This document shows, piece by piece, positions 26,800 through 38,509 of a stretch of 64,000 nucleotides of DNA. Both the position numbers and the translations under genes were made by a program. The stretch is from positions 102,583-166,582 of the forward strand of contig NZ_FQUJ01000010.1 in assembly GCF_900128925.1 (NCBI RefSeq), given 5' to 3'. The notes under the pieces were generated by a model. That model was not told the origin of the DNA. It worked only from the letters and a program-made list of their open reading frames with translations, and made no database searches. Position 1 is the first letter of the stretch; every line of letters starts with the position of its first letter. This DNA is from Modicisalibacter ilicicola DSM 19980 (GTDB taxonomy: Bacteria; Pseudomonadota; Gammaproteobacteria; Pseudomonadales; Halomonadaceae).

Positions 26800-28242
26800 T
26801 CAATTGTCGAGAATCATGGCCGTCAGGTCCTGGGCGAGAGGGTCGAGCACTTCCGACCAGGAGAGGTAGGGCGTGCTATGGTTGCCGTTGATCAGCACGC
26901 TGAAGCTGCCCCAGCGCCCGCTGCGGGTACGGAAGTAGCCGCCGATCGAGCGCACCGCGAACGGCTGGTTGAGGGTGCCGGTCTTGATCATCACGTGATG
27001 CTGGAACACCTCGCTGCCACGTCGGATGAAACGCATCGGGCCATTGGCGGGCGTTTGCATGCCGGCCACGAAGGAAGGAAACAGCGCTGCCCGTCGGTAC
27101 ATGGCCTCGAGCAGCTTGTTGACGCCTCGGGCCGAGGTGCGGTTCTCGGTGGTTAGTCCGCTGCCGCTGAGCAGGGTCAGCGGGCCATGCCCCGGCAACG
27201 CTTCGGCGAACCGTTCCAGGGTCCGCCCGGCCTGGACCAGAGAGGCGCGCGGCACCTCGACCAGGTCGAGACTCAGCATGTCGGCCATGAAGTTATTGGA
27301 GTGATTCAGGGTGCTCAGCAGCAGGGTCTGCAGCGTCTCGCTCTCGACCGCCGCGAGTTCACGGCTGGAAGAAGGCGGTGGCGTGGTGCTGGTGGCATGG
27401 CCGCCGCCGACCTCGACCCCGGCCTGTTCGAGCAGGGCAAGCAGGGTCAGCCCCGTCTGGCGCCCGGGGTCGGAGCTGGAGCGATAGAGTGGATGCTGGT
27501 TGCTGTTCAGCGCGATCTGGCCGCCGAGGACCAACCTGTCCACGTCATCGCGGGTGACACGTTCGGCCTCGAGCCGGGTGTTCTGCCCTGTCGCCACGGT
27601 CGTGACGCGATTTTCCATCTCGACCAGAGGAGTCAGGATGTCGCAGCTCATGACCCGGGCCGGGGCGCCGACCCGGGCACCGGGCAGCACGCTCGCGCAC
27701 CAGTTGCCATAGTTGATGCCGGCGGACGACAGGAGCGCGTCATAGGAATTGCTCGAGCGCCAGCGCGAATCGCAGCGATCGGTGGTGATGCATTCGACGG
27801 GGCCGAAGCGCCACTGGCTGACGATGACATCACCGTTCACCGCCGTCACCCCTTGCTGGCGCAGCCCCTGGATCAGGCGCCAGAGATCCTCCGAAGTGAG
27901 CGCCGGGTCGCCACCGCCTTCGAGCACCAGATCGCCCTGCAATACCCCTTGCCCATCGAGGGTGCCGCTGGAGACCAGCCGCGTCGTGAAGCGGTGCTGA
28001 GGCCCCCAGCGCTCCAGTGCCGCGGCGGCGAGATAAAGCTTGGAGACCGAGGCCGGGGACAGGCGACGCTCGGGGTCGATCTCGCCGAGCACCTTGCCGC
28101 TGTCGAGCATCTGGGCCTGGGCGCCTATCGCGAAGCCCCTGTCGGCCAGGCGGGCGACATGGTCGAACCCGGCAGCCATGAGCTTGAGGGGCAGGCCAGC
28201 GAGCAGGAGCGCGGCAAGCAGCGCAACGAAGGGGCGAAGCAT
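26800..28242 (-). CDS. dacB: D-alanyl-D-alanine carboxypeptidase/endopeptidase, PBP4 type
   Basis: A 480-aa class C low-molecular-weight penicillin-binding protein (peptidase S13), acting in the periplasm on peptidoglycan. A hydrophobic signal (about 1-24) is followed by the catalytic SVSK motif (65-68), an SNN motif in NHSNNFMADML and the KTG box in IKTGTLNQP. The large insertion after SxxK, typical of PBP4, is present. A start at 28269 is also in frame, three bases from the SMR stop; 28242 has an AGG ribosome site and gives a cleaner signal peptide. It follows the PACE-SMR genes on the same strand. Confidence 0.88.
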   Translation of the reverse strand: MLRPFVALLAALLLAGLPLKLMAAGFDHVARLADRGFAIGAQAQMLDSGKVLGEIDPERRLSPASVSKLYLAAAALERWGPQHRFTTRLVSSGTLDGQGVLQGDLVLEGGGDPALTSEDLWRLIQGLRQQGVTAVNGDVIVSQWRFGPVECITTDRCDSRWRSSNSYDALLSSAGINYGNWCASVLPGARVGAPARVMSCDILTPLVEMENRVTTVATGQNTRLEAERVTRDDVDRLVLGGQIALNSNQHPLYRSSSDPGRQTGLTLLALLEQAGVEVGGGHATSTTPPPSSSRELAAVESETLQTLLLSTLNHSNNFMADMLSLDLVEVPRASLVQAGRTLERFAEALPGHGPLTLLSGSGLTTENRTSARGVNKLLEAMYRRAALFPSFVAGMQTPANGPMRFIRRGSEVFQHHVMIKTGTLNQPFAVRSIGGYFRTRSGRWGSFSVLINGNHSTPYLSWSEVLDPLAQDLTAMILDN

Positions 28243-28272
28243 GAAAGAGACCTGAAATGAAGTACGCATGAA

Positions 28273-28602
28273 CTAGTGGGCCGAGACGTTGGAGAACGCC
28301 TGGATGACGACCACGCCTCCGACGATCATCGCCAGGCCCAGCACCGCGGGAAGATCGAGCCGTTCCTTGAAGACGACGACACCGATCAGCGTCACCAACA
28401 CGATGCCAAGCCCCGCCCAGAAGGCGTAGGCGATGCCCACCGGGACCGTGCGCAGCACCAGGGTGAGCATGTAGAAGGCGAGCCCGTAGCCCGTGACCAC
28501 CAGCACACTCGGCCAGAAGCGGGTGAATTCCTCGGAGGACTTGAGCGCGGAGGTCGCCAGCACCTCGGCGACGATCGCCACGAACAGATAGAAATAGGCC
28601 AT
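28273..28602 (-). CDS. SMR-family multidrug efflux protein (EmrE-like)
   Basis: A 109-aa small multidrug resistance protein with four predicted helices. The membrane-embedded Glu at residue 13 (equivalent to EmrE Glu14) is present. So are GIAYAFWAGLGIV in helix 3 and the ERLDLPAVLG motif before helix 4. These proton-coupled antiporters work as dimers and export quaternary ammonium or other cations. Close similarity to EmrE/Qac rather than SugE is judged from the motifs. Its start overlaps the PACE stop, so the two exporters are translated together. Confidence 0.9.
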   Translation of the reverse strand: MAYFYLFVAIVAEVLATSALKSSEEFTRFWPSVLVVTGYGLAFYMLTLVLRTVPVGIAYAFWAGLGIVLVTLIGVVVFKERLDLPAVLGLAMIVGGVVVIQAFSNVSAH

Positions 28603-29018
28603 CACATGGCTCCCTGTGCCAGTCGACGACGCATCCAGGCATCGAAGGCAGTATTGAATATCAGCGCATAGAACAAAAAGAACAGCATGAAGCCCAGGTC
28701 CAGCCAGAAGGCCTCGACGATGCCGATCCCCAGCCACCAGGCAACGCCGGGCAGCGTCACGATCAACAGGCCGAGTTCGAATCCTAGCGCTTGAGCGCTT
28801 CGCTGCAGCAGTGTCCGCCGACGGGTGGGCACCCAGTGATCGAACAGGCGATTCCACACCAGATTCCAGAGCATGGCAAGGGTCGATATCGCCGCGGCCA
28901 ACAGTCCCAATTCGCCGATCCCGTGTCCCGTCAGCCAGCTTGAAAGCGGCGTCACGATGACCAGACCACCGGCCTCGAACAGGGATGTATGCAGTAACCG
29001 CTCACCCCAACTGCGCAT
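28602..29018 (-). CDS. PACE-family efflux transporter (AceI-like)
   Basis: A 138-aa protein with two tandem bacterial transmembrane pair domains (four helices). The first begins RLLHTSLFEAGGLV, with Glu15 at the place of the essential Glu15 of Acinetobacter AceI. The second has the matching LGFELGLLIVTLP and WLDLGFMLFFLFYALIFN regions. PACE proteins export chlorhexidine, acriflavine and probably short diamines. It is the first gene of a minus-strand run with the SMR exporter, overlapping by one base. Confidence 0.88.
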   Translation of the reverse strand: MRSWGERLLHTSLFEAGGLVIVTPLSSWLTGHGIGELGLLAAAISTLAMLWNLVWNRLFDHWVPTRRRTLLQRSAQALGFELGLLIVTLPGVAWWLGIGIVEAFWLDLGFMLFFLFYALIFNTAFDAWMRRRLAQGAM

Positions 29019-29076
29019 TGCTTCTTCTCCCTTCCTTCATCTTCGATCCCCATGGGTCCACACCACATCGAAGCGC

Positions 29077-29760
29077 TCAGGTAGGTACCAGCCCGGGACG
29101 ATACGGGAGGTCGACGATCAACTTCCAGAGTCGCTGGCCGCTTTCGTGGTACTTGCGCTCGAAGGGGGTGAGGTAATCCCCCGCGGGGTCGTGCTCGACC
29201 ACGTCGGGCACCACGTCGGACGCCAGACGCGTCGCCTCGGCGAATTCCTCGAGGTAGAGCCGCCAGTTGGACCGCAGTTCGAGCCGCCCCCCCAGGGCCT
29301 GGATCACCGGGAACACCGGGTGCCCCTGCCAGCGCATCTTGAGGTGCCCCGACTTGGGGTACGGATTGGGATACAGCAGATAGTGGCGTGCCGGCTGCCA
29401 GCCGGCGGCCAGCACCAGGCGCCAGAAGTCGACCAGGTCGGCACGCACGAGGCAAGCGTTGTCGGGAAGCGTGCCATGCTGCCGAGCGAGACGATCGGCG
29501 CTGCGATCGATGCCGATCACCGCATGATCCGGGTAAGCGCAGGCCAATCGACGCGTCGACACTCCCGTGCCGCAACCGGCATCGAGTATCAGGGCGCGCT
29601 CTTGCGCCGACAGCCACGCCCGCGCCTCGTCGAAGGCCCGCCGGGTGTGCTCGGCCACCGGCTTGCGCAGCGGGTGCGTCAGTGCTCGGTCGACACGCCG
29701 CGACAGATCCTGGTGCACTCCGTGCTGATTGGTGACGATGGATCGCGAATTGGCGTGCAT
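29077..29760 (-). CDS. TrmB-like SAM-dependent methyltransferase
   Basis: A 227-aa class I methyltransferase. The SAM-binding motif I is LILDAGCGTGVST, and motif II includes VIGIDRSADRL. The YPNPYPKSGHLKMRW segment stands where TrmB has PDPWxKxRHxKRR, and the C-terminal FERKYHESGQRLWKL resembles the TrmB FExR end. A role in tRNA m7G46 formation is likely, but the altered PDPW motif leaves room for another substrate. No strong ribosome site is visible before the ATG at 29760. Confidence 0.72.
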   Translation of the reverse strand: MHANSRSIVTNQHGVHQDLSRRVDRALTHPLRKPVAEHTRRAFDEARAWLSAQERALILDAGCGTGVSTRRLACAYPDHAVIGIDRSADRLARQHGTLPDNACLVRADLVDFWRLVLAAGWQPARHYLLYPNPYPKSGHLKMRWQGHPVFPVIQALGGRLELRSNWRLYLEEFAEATRLASDVVPDVVEHDPAGDYLTPFERKYHESGQRLWKLIVDLPYRPGLVPT

Positions 29761-29928
29761 ACTGATGATGAAGCAACAAGAAGAATGGCCGACAAGTCTA
29801 TCAGCCCCCGGGCGTAACCCCCAGATGGCGTGTCACATGGCCTTGCATGACGGGGCTGCGGGCCAGGTGCTATCATCTCGCACCAGAATCGCACAGATAG
29901 AGAACCAACAGCACACGAGGGACGCGGC

Positions 29929-32731
<2,803 letters not shown>

Positions 32732-32805
32732 GTCTTTTATCACTCTGCTTGGAGTCTCCACGTTCGACGCCGTATCATTGGCTGCAGTAGACCTGCCGGC
32801 AATTT

Positions 32806-34221
32806 CTAGAAGCGGTAGTACGTGTATATCTCGAACAGCTGTGACGTCTCGTCGTTGCCCGCAAACCGCTCGTCGGCGCCCTCGTCCGGGAACGCCACGG
32901 CATAGACCGCCGAGACCGAGAACTTGTCGGTGATCGACCAGTCGGCATAGAGGTTGACCTCCTTGGCAAAATCGCTATCGCTCGCCCCCGCCGCCTCGAC
33001 ATCGTGGTAGCGGAAACGGTAGCCGATCAAGCCTGTCTCCAGGTCGTCCCGAGGCTGGATCGATGCCTTGACCATGTCGATGTCGAGGTTGCTGTTGAAC
33101 AGCATGTACTCGCCGACGATCTCGCCCATGAACCAGTTGCCCCAGCCACCGGCAAAGTCGTAGAACAGCGTGTCGTAGTTTTCGCTGAATTCCGCCCGGC
33201 GGTACATGAACTGCGGCCGTAACGGCGCATTCTTGAATGTATAGGTCGCCTGCAGGTACCAGCCGTCCTCGTCGGTATTCTCATCGTCGTTTTTCTGATG
33301 CACCCATTGCCCGCCCAGGGACAGGTTGGGCACATTGGCAAGCGGTATCCCCTTGGCGCGCAGGTTGTAGACCTCCATGCCGTCGCGGATGGGGATATCG
33401 CTGTCGTAGACGTCCAGATAGGCCGCCCCGAACTTGGCCCGCTCGCCCCAGGTGTAGTCCACGTTGGTACCGTTGAGGCTGGTCTCGTTGTCGGGCCCGC
33501 CACTGACGTACTGGTCCGCCTTCAGGTAGAAAAGATCACCGTGCCAACCATGGCTATCGATGGTGGCAACCGCGCTTCGCGCGAAGGCCTCGCTCGGGCC
33601 GACATAATAACCGGCATACTTGCCAAGATCGGTGTAGCCGTCCCCCACCAGGAAGCCATCGCCAAAGATGAATTTCTGGCGGCCGAAGGAGAGCGTGACC
33701 GCGTCTTCACCCAAGGCATCCGCCCACAGCGTGCCGCTTTGCCAGCCCAGATAAGCTCGGTCGATGCGACCCTGCTCCGGATGATTCGGTGTCGTGCCAG
33801 CAGCATCGCCGTAGCGGCTGCCGCGCGTCAGGGCGTAACTGCCTTGCACCCCGCTAAACAGGGTACCGCTATCCGGGATGTCCCACTCACCCAGCACGCC
33901 GGGCTTGGCCGCGGCCTCCCACCAGGCTGGGCTTTTCTGAGTCGGCGCAGCGCCATCGATGCTGCGATCCGAACCGAAATTGACGTCATCGGTGACGATG
34001 CCAGCGGCATAGAGCGACAAGCCGGCCTTGAGCCGCACATCACCGTCGACGCTCTCGTAGAAGGTATGCTCCGAGGAGAGCGGCCGGATACCGGCATCCA
34101 GATAGTCGATATCGGTCACGGCGGCAAGCGCCTGGGGTGACGCGACGGCCAGACAGCACAGCACCCCCAGGCGACCACGCGCCGGAGTCTCTGCGGGGGG
34201 TAAGGAGGCATGATGTTTCAT
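32806..34221 (-). CDS. Outer-membrane beta-barrel protein, alginate-export/porin type
   Basis: A 471-aa exported protein. A signal peptide (about 1-33, ending near ALA) is followed by alternating beta-strand patterns rich in Tyr, Trp and Gly. It ends with Phe (TYYRF), the usual C-terminal signal for outer-membrane barrel insertion. The FGRQKFIFGDGFLVGDG segment and overall layout resemble the alginate-export (AlgE-like) family. No other alginate gene is near, so a substrate cannot be named. It lies next to the IS relic and the mercury module. Confidence 0.75.
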   Translation of the reverse strand: MKHHASLPPAETPARGRLGVLCCLAVASPQALAAVTDIDYLDAGIRPLSSEHTFYESVDGDVRLKAGLSLYAAGIVTDDVNFGSDRSIDGAAPTQKSPAWWEAAAKPGVLGEWDIPDSGTLFSGVQGSYALTRGSRYGDAAGTTPNHPEQGRIDRAYLGWQSGTLWADALGEDAVTLSFGRQKFIFGDGFLVGDGYTDLGKYAGYYVGPSEAFARSAVATIDSHGWHGDLFYLKADQYVSGGPDNETSLNGTNVDYTWGERAKFGAAYLDVYDSDIPIRDGMEVYNLRAKGIPLANVPNLSLGGQWVHQKNDDENTDEDGWYLQATYTFKNAPLRPQFMYRRAEFSENYDTLFYDFAGGWGNWFMGEIVGEYMLFNSNLDIDMVKASIQPRDDLETGLIGYRFRYHDVEAAGASDSDFAKEVNLYADWSITDKFSVSAVYAVAFPDEGADERFAGNDETSQLFEIYTYYRF

Positions 34222-34302
34222 ATGGCGGTCGTCCCTGTTCTATCATTGTCGCTTCCTTGCATGACGCTGCGCCCTCCAAAGAACGCGGCATCATTGATAA
34301 CC

Positions 34303-34572
34303 CTAGGCCACCGATCCGGTTTCGCAACTTTCGTGACAAAAAAGGTTCATCGCATTTTGCCGGGAAACGCAGCTTTGATCTTCAGGAAGAAGTACGTCGC
34401 CCGCGTCCTGCTGCCGCTGCTCCGCAGGCTTAGCGTAGCGCTTCATCCCCTGATAGAGACTGTAGCCGGATACCCCCAGCCGGGCGGCCACTTCCGTGAC
34501 GGGATGGCCTCGTTCCGTCACCTGCTTGACGGCTTCGATCTTGAATTCTTCGGTGTATCGCTGGCGGCTCAT
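34303..34572 (-). pseudogene. IS3-family transposase OrfA, truncated
   Basis: The first ~45 residues are a typical IS3-family OrfA: MSRQRYTEEFKIEAVKQV, then GHPVTEVAARLGVSGYSLY and KRYAKPAEQRQQDA, an HTH of the transposase-8 type. After this the frame runs through unrelated sequence to a stop, giving 89 residues. OrfB and the second IS end are missing. The remnant terminal sequence is at 34600-34634. Confidence 0.85.
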
Positions 34573-34599
34573 GGGACCTCATTGGTGCCTTCAGTATAA

Positions 34600-34634
34600 G
34601 GCCTGGAGGTGTCTAGAATACCCGGGGCGATTCA
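34600..34634 (-). mobile_element. IS3-type terminal end at the end of merB
   Basis: About 35 bases just upstream of the truncated orfA, matching 25941-25975 in the same orientation with about five differences. It is the outer end of the inserted IS. The last six residues and the stop codon of merB (ESPRVF) come from this sequence, so the IS entered the 3' end of merB. Confidence 0.75.
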
Positions 34635-35251
34635 CTCCCTGCTTTGTCGAGCAATTGCCGGGCAATGGCCTGGCCCAGTTCGAAACCTTCCTGGACAGTC
34701 ACAATGCTCGCGTGCGGTTTGTCACGGGACCATGCCTCCCCGGCAGATCGAGAAGCAAAAAAGTGGACATCGCAACAGAAGGCACTGCGAATGTCGCCCT
34801 CCGTGGCCACGGACACCAGCGAGAGGACCGCGTCCTCTGGCTGAAGCGAAAGTACCTCCTGCGGTATCACCGTCAAGGTGACCGGCTTGTGGGTGTGGGG
34901 ACAATGCGACCGAACCCGTGCGGGTTCGCCAATGACACTCGGAAACATCAAGGCGTCGAGTGCACACCAGGTGTAGAGCGGCTGATCGTTTATCACAAAC
35001 GCATGCGGCGTTTCACGCAGGGTGACGCCGTAGCCGACCAGCCGTCCCTGACCGTCATACTCGACGGTTCCACAAGGCAGCTGTTCCAGCACCTGCACCA
35101 CCTGGTCCGTCGTCCAGTTGAGCGACGCCGCAAGCCGCTCAAGAGTGACCGGACGACCCTGGGCCAGCTCACGCAATAGCGCCACATGAAGCGTGGCCTC
35201 CGCTTCTCCGGTCAGGCCCAGCCGATTCACGATTTCACGCCTATCATTCAC
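34613..35251 (-). CDS. merB: Organomercurial lyase MerB
   Basis: A 212-aa alkylmercury lyase that breaks carbon-mercury bonds and passes Hg(II) to MerA. The catalytic residues are present at canonical numbers: Cys96 and Asp99 in YTWCALDALMFP and Cys159 (with Cys160) in SAFCCDVHFF. This numbering supports the GTG start at 35251 rather than the longer frame. The natural C-terminus is replaced: residues from about 207 are encoded by an IS end that also provides the stop. The catalytic core is complete, so activity may remain. It lies 11 bp after merA. Confidence 0.9.
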   Translation of the reverse strand: MNDRREIVNRLGLTGEAEATLHVALLRELAQGRPVTLERLAASLNWTTDQVVQVLEQLPCGTVEYDGQGRLVGYGVTLRETPHAFVINDQPLYTWCALDALMFPSVIGEPARVRSHCPHTHKPVTLTVIPQEVLSLQPEDAVLSLVSVATEGDIRSAFCCDVHFFASRSAGEAWSRDKPHASIVTVQEGFELGQAIARQLLDKAGSESPRVF

Positions 35252-35262
35252 GGGGCCTTGCC

Positions 35263-36912
<1,650 letters not shown>

Positions 36913-37143
36913 TCAGGAATCGTCATTGCAGCCGCCGCTGCGGCTCGTATTACGGCGGTACAGGGCATAGATGGTGAGCCCGATGAAGATTGCCAGCGCT
37001 GGAAAAAGCACATAGTCGAGATATCCCAACCAAGCCGACAATCCCACCGTCGCGAATAACACCACCAGCACGGGCGTGAAGCAGCACAACGCTACCAGCA
37101 CCGTGCCCACAACCCCAGTCGTGAGAAGACTGGGCTTCTTCAT
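36913..37143 (-). CDS. merF: Mercury transporter MerF
   Basis: A 76-aa inner-membrane protein with two helices that moves Hg(II) into the cytoplasm. The first vicinal Cys pair (20-21) is in VALCCFTPVLVVL, and the GYLDYVLFPALAIFIGLTIYA helix is typical. MerF usually has a second Cys pair near the C-terminus; here only one Cys (72, in SGGCNDDS) is present. Its start overlaps merP by four bases. Confidence 0.92.
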   Translation of the reverse strand: MKKPSLLTTGVVGTVLVALCCFTPVLVVLFATVGLSAWLGYLDYVLFPALAIFIGLTIYALYRRNTSRSGGCNDDS

Positions 37144-37448
37144 TGCGCTTGCTCTTCAGCTTTCTCAGTGGCCAGGCGCGACGGATAGCCCGCATTGGTG
37201 GTGGCGGCGATCAGATCCGCCACACTTGTTTCGGTATCCTCGAAGGTCACCGTGGCGGACTTGCCCTCGAAGGAAGCCGTTACCTCTTTTACGCCTGGCA
37301 CCTGGCCAAGCGATTTCTTGACAGTGTAGGGGCAGGTCGAACAGGTCATGTTGTCAACCGCCAGGGTAACGGTTTGCTGAGCGGCGGAGGTCGTGCCGAT
37401 ACTCGCCACGGACAAGACAAGCGTGCCAACCAAGGTACGAATTTTCAT
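37140..37448 (-). CDS. merP: Periplasmic mercury-binding protein MerP
   Basis: A 102-aa protein with a signal peptide (about 1-22, ending TSA) and one heavy-metal-associated fold. The Hg(II)-binding motif is NMTCSTCP (Cys36, Cys39). It hands mercury to MerT or MerF. The C-terminal ~10 residues are charged and extend slightly past the usual end. It lies 30 bp after merT. Confidence 0.95.
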   Translation of the reverse strand: MKIRTLVGTLVLSVASIGTTSAAQQTVTLAVDNMTCSTCPYTVKKSLGQVPGVKEVTASFEGKSATVTFEDTETSVADLIAATTNAGYPSRLATEKAEEQAQ

Positions 37449-37478
37449 GGTGAAAGACTCCAGAAGTTAGAAAGTTGT

Positions 37479-37898
37479 TTAGCCAAGGAAAAGCGGGGCG
37501 ATGTAGGGCCAGGCGAGCACCACCACGACGAGCAGTGTCGCGCTCCACAACGCGATCTTGATCACGCGCTCGGCCAGCGGCGTGCCGCAGTAGCCATCTG
37601 TGCTGCAGGCATCAGTACGGCAGGCGTCCATGGGCTTGCGGTAAACGTCGTAGAAGCCAACACCGAGCATGCCCAGGGTGAAGAGAAGAAAAACCGGCTG
37701 GTAGGGTTCAAGCGCCGTGAGATTGCTCATCCAGGCTCCGCCGATGCCCAGTGAGAGCAACACCACCGGCAGAATGCAGCAGGAGGAAGCGAGTATCGCG
37801 CCAATCACACTCCCGCTTGCCAATAGCCCCTTGCGCCCTGATCGGCTCGTCTTGGCTTGCTCACTTCGATCAAGCGTCTGGCCTTTGCTGGCTTCCAT
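37479..37898 (-). CDS. merT: Mercuric transport protein MerT
   Basis: A 139-aa inner-membrane protein with three helices. The membrane Cys pair (40-41, in ASSCCILPVVLLSLG) and the cytoplasmic-loop cysteines (ACRTDACSTDGYC) are present. The N-terminal ~25 residues are longer than in Tn501 MerT. An in-frame ATG at 37916 would add six residues but overlaps the promoter region and lacks a ribosome site; AAGAGGA precedes the ATG at 37898. It is the first gene of merTPFAB. Confidence 0.93.
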   Translation of the reverse strand: MEASKGQTLDRSEQAKTSRSGRKGLLASGSVIGAILASSCCILPVVLLSLGIGGAWMSNLTALEPYQPVFLLFTLGMLGVGFYDVYRKPMDACRTDACSTDGYCGTPLAERVIKIALWSATLLVVVVLAWPYIAPLFLG

Positions 37899-37932
37899 CG
37901 TGATCCTCTTTGCCATAGAGACATTTGTCTCT

Positions 37933-37963
37933 ACAGTAGCCCCTGTAGCTACTACAGGATCAA
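37933..37963 (-). promoter_or_regulatory. MerR-controlled merT promoter and operator
   Basis: On the minus strand, TTGATC (-35, 37958-37963) and TACTGT (-10, 37933-37938) are separated by 19 bases, the over-long spacer typical of MerR-activated promoters. The spacer holds the dyad CCTGTAG-N3-CTACAGG (37942-37958), the expected MerR binding site. It lies between divergent merT and merR. Confidence 0.88.
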
Positions 37964-37978
37964 GAGGGAATATAGGTC

Positions 37979-38377
37979 ATGTCATTACGCCGAGGGGAGC
38001 TAGCCAAGCGGACCGGCTGCAACATCGAGACCATTCGCTACTATGAGCGCATTGGGCTTCTGCCGGATCCGCCCCGAAGTGAAAACGGCTTCCGTAGCTA
38101 TGAAGAGCGCCACCTCACGCGGCTGACGTTTATCCGTCGAGCGCGCGAACTGGGGTTTACCCTCGAAGAGGTGCAGGATCTTCTAAGATTGGTTGATGGC
38201 GGGAATTACACTTGCGCTCAAGTACAGGAACTCGCGCTTAGGCATGCCGATGAAATTCAGCGCAAGATAGATGACCTGCATCGCATGCAACACGCCTTAA
38301 AAGAGATGTCGGCCCAGTGCCGCGGAGAGGAAGTCCCCAAATGCCCCATCGTAGAGATCCTTTCTGAGACCTCCTAG
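37979..38377 (+). CDS. merR: Mercury-responsive regulator MerR
   Basis: A 132-aa MerR-family regulator. An N-terminal winged helix (LAKRTGCNIETIRYYERIGLL) is followed by a dimerisation helix. The mercury ligands Cys79, Cys114 and Cys122 match the C82/C117/C126 set of Tn501 in the first spacing (35 residues), with one residue fewer in the second. It represses and, with Hg(II), activates the divergent merTPFAB promoter. It is transcribed away from the structural genes. Confidence 0.96.
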   Translation: MSLRRGELAKRTGCNIETIRYYERIGLLPDPPRSENGFRSYEERHLTRLTFIRRARELGFTLEEVQDLLRLVDGGNYTCAQVQELALRHADEIQRKIDDLHRMQHALKEMSAQCRGEEVPKCPIVEILSETS

Positions 38378-38509
38378 CCGAATACCCATTACTGCAGTGT
38401 GTTACATCTTTGGCCTCTTCGCATCAGAGCGATTTTAAGTAATCTTTCTGACCGCCGCCTCCTTCTCTTTCATGCTGATCGGCGAAGAACCCAAAAAAAG
38501 GCGCCCCGT

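Noticed and set aside
26259..26891. Plus-strand 210-codon frame opposite the MAPEG gene
   Set aside because: The minus-strand product has four helices and MAPEG motifs; the plus-strand frame is a shadow.
34210..34599. Plus-strand 129-codon frame over the IS relic
   Set aside because: It is antisense to the recognisable OrfA N-terminus and has no motif.
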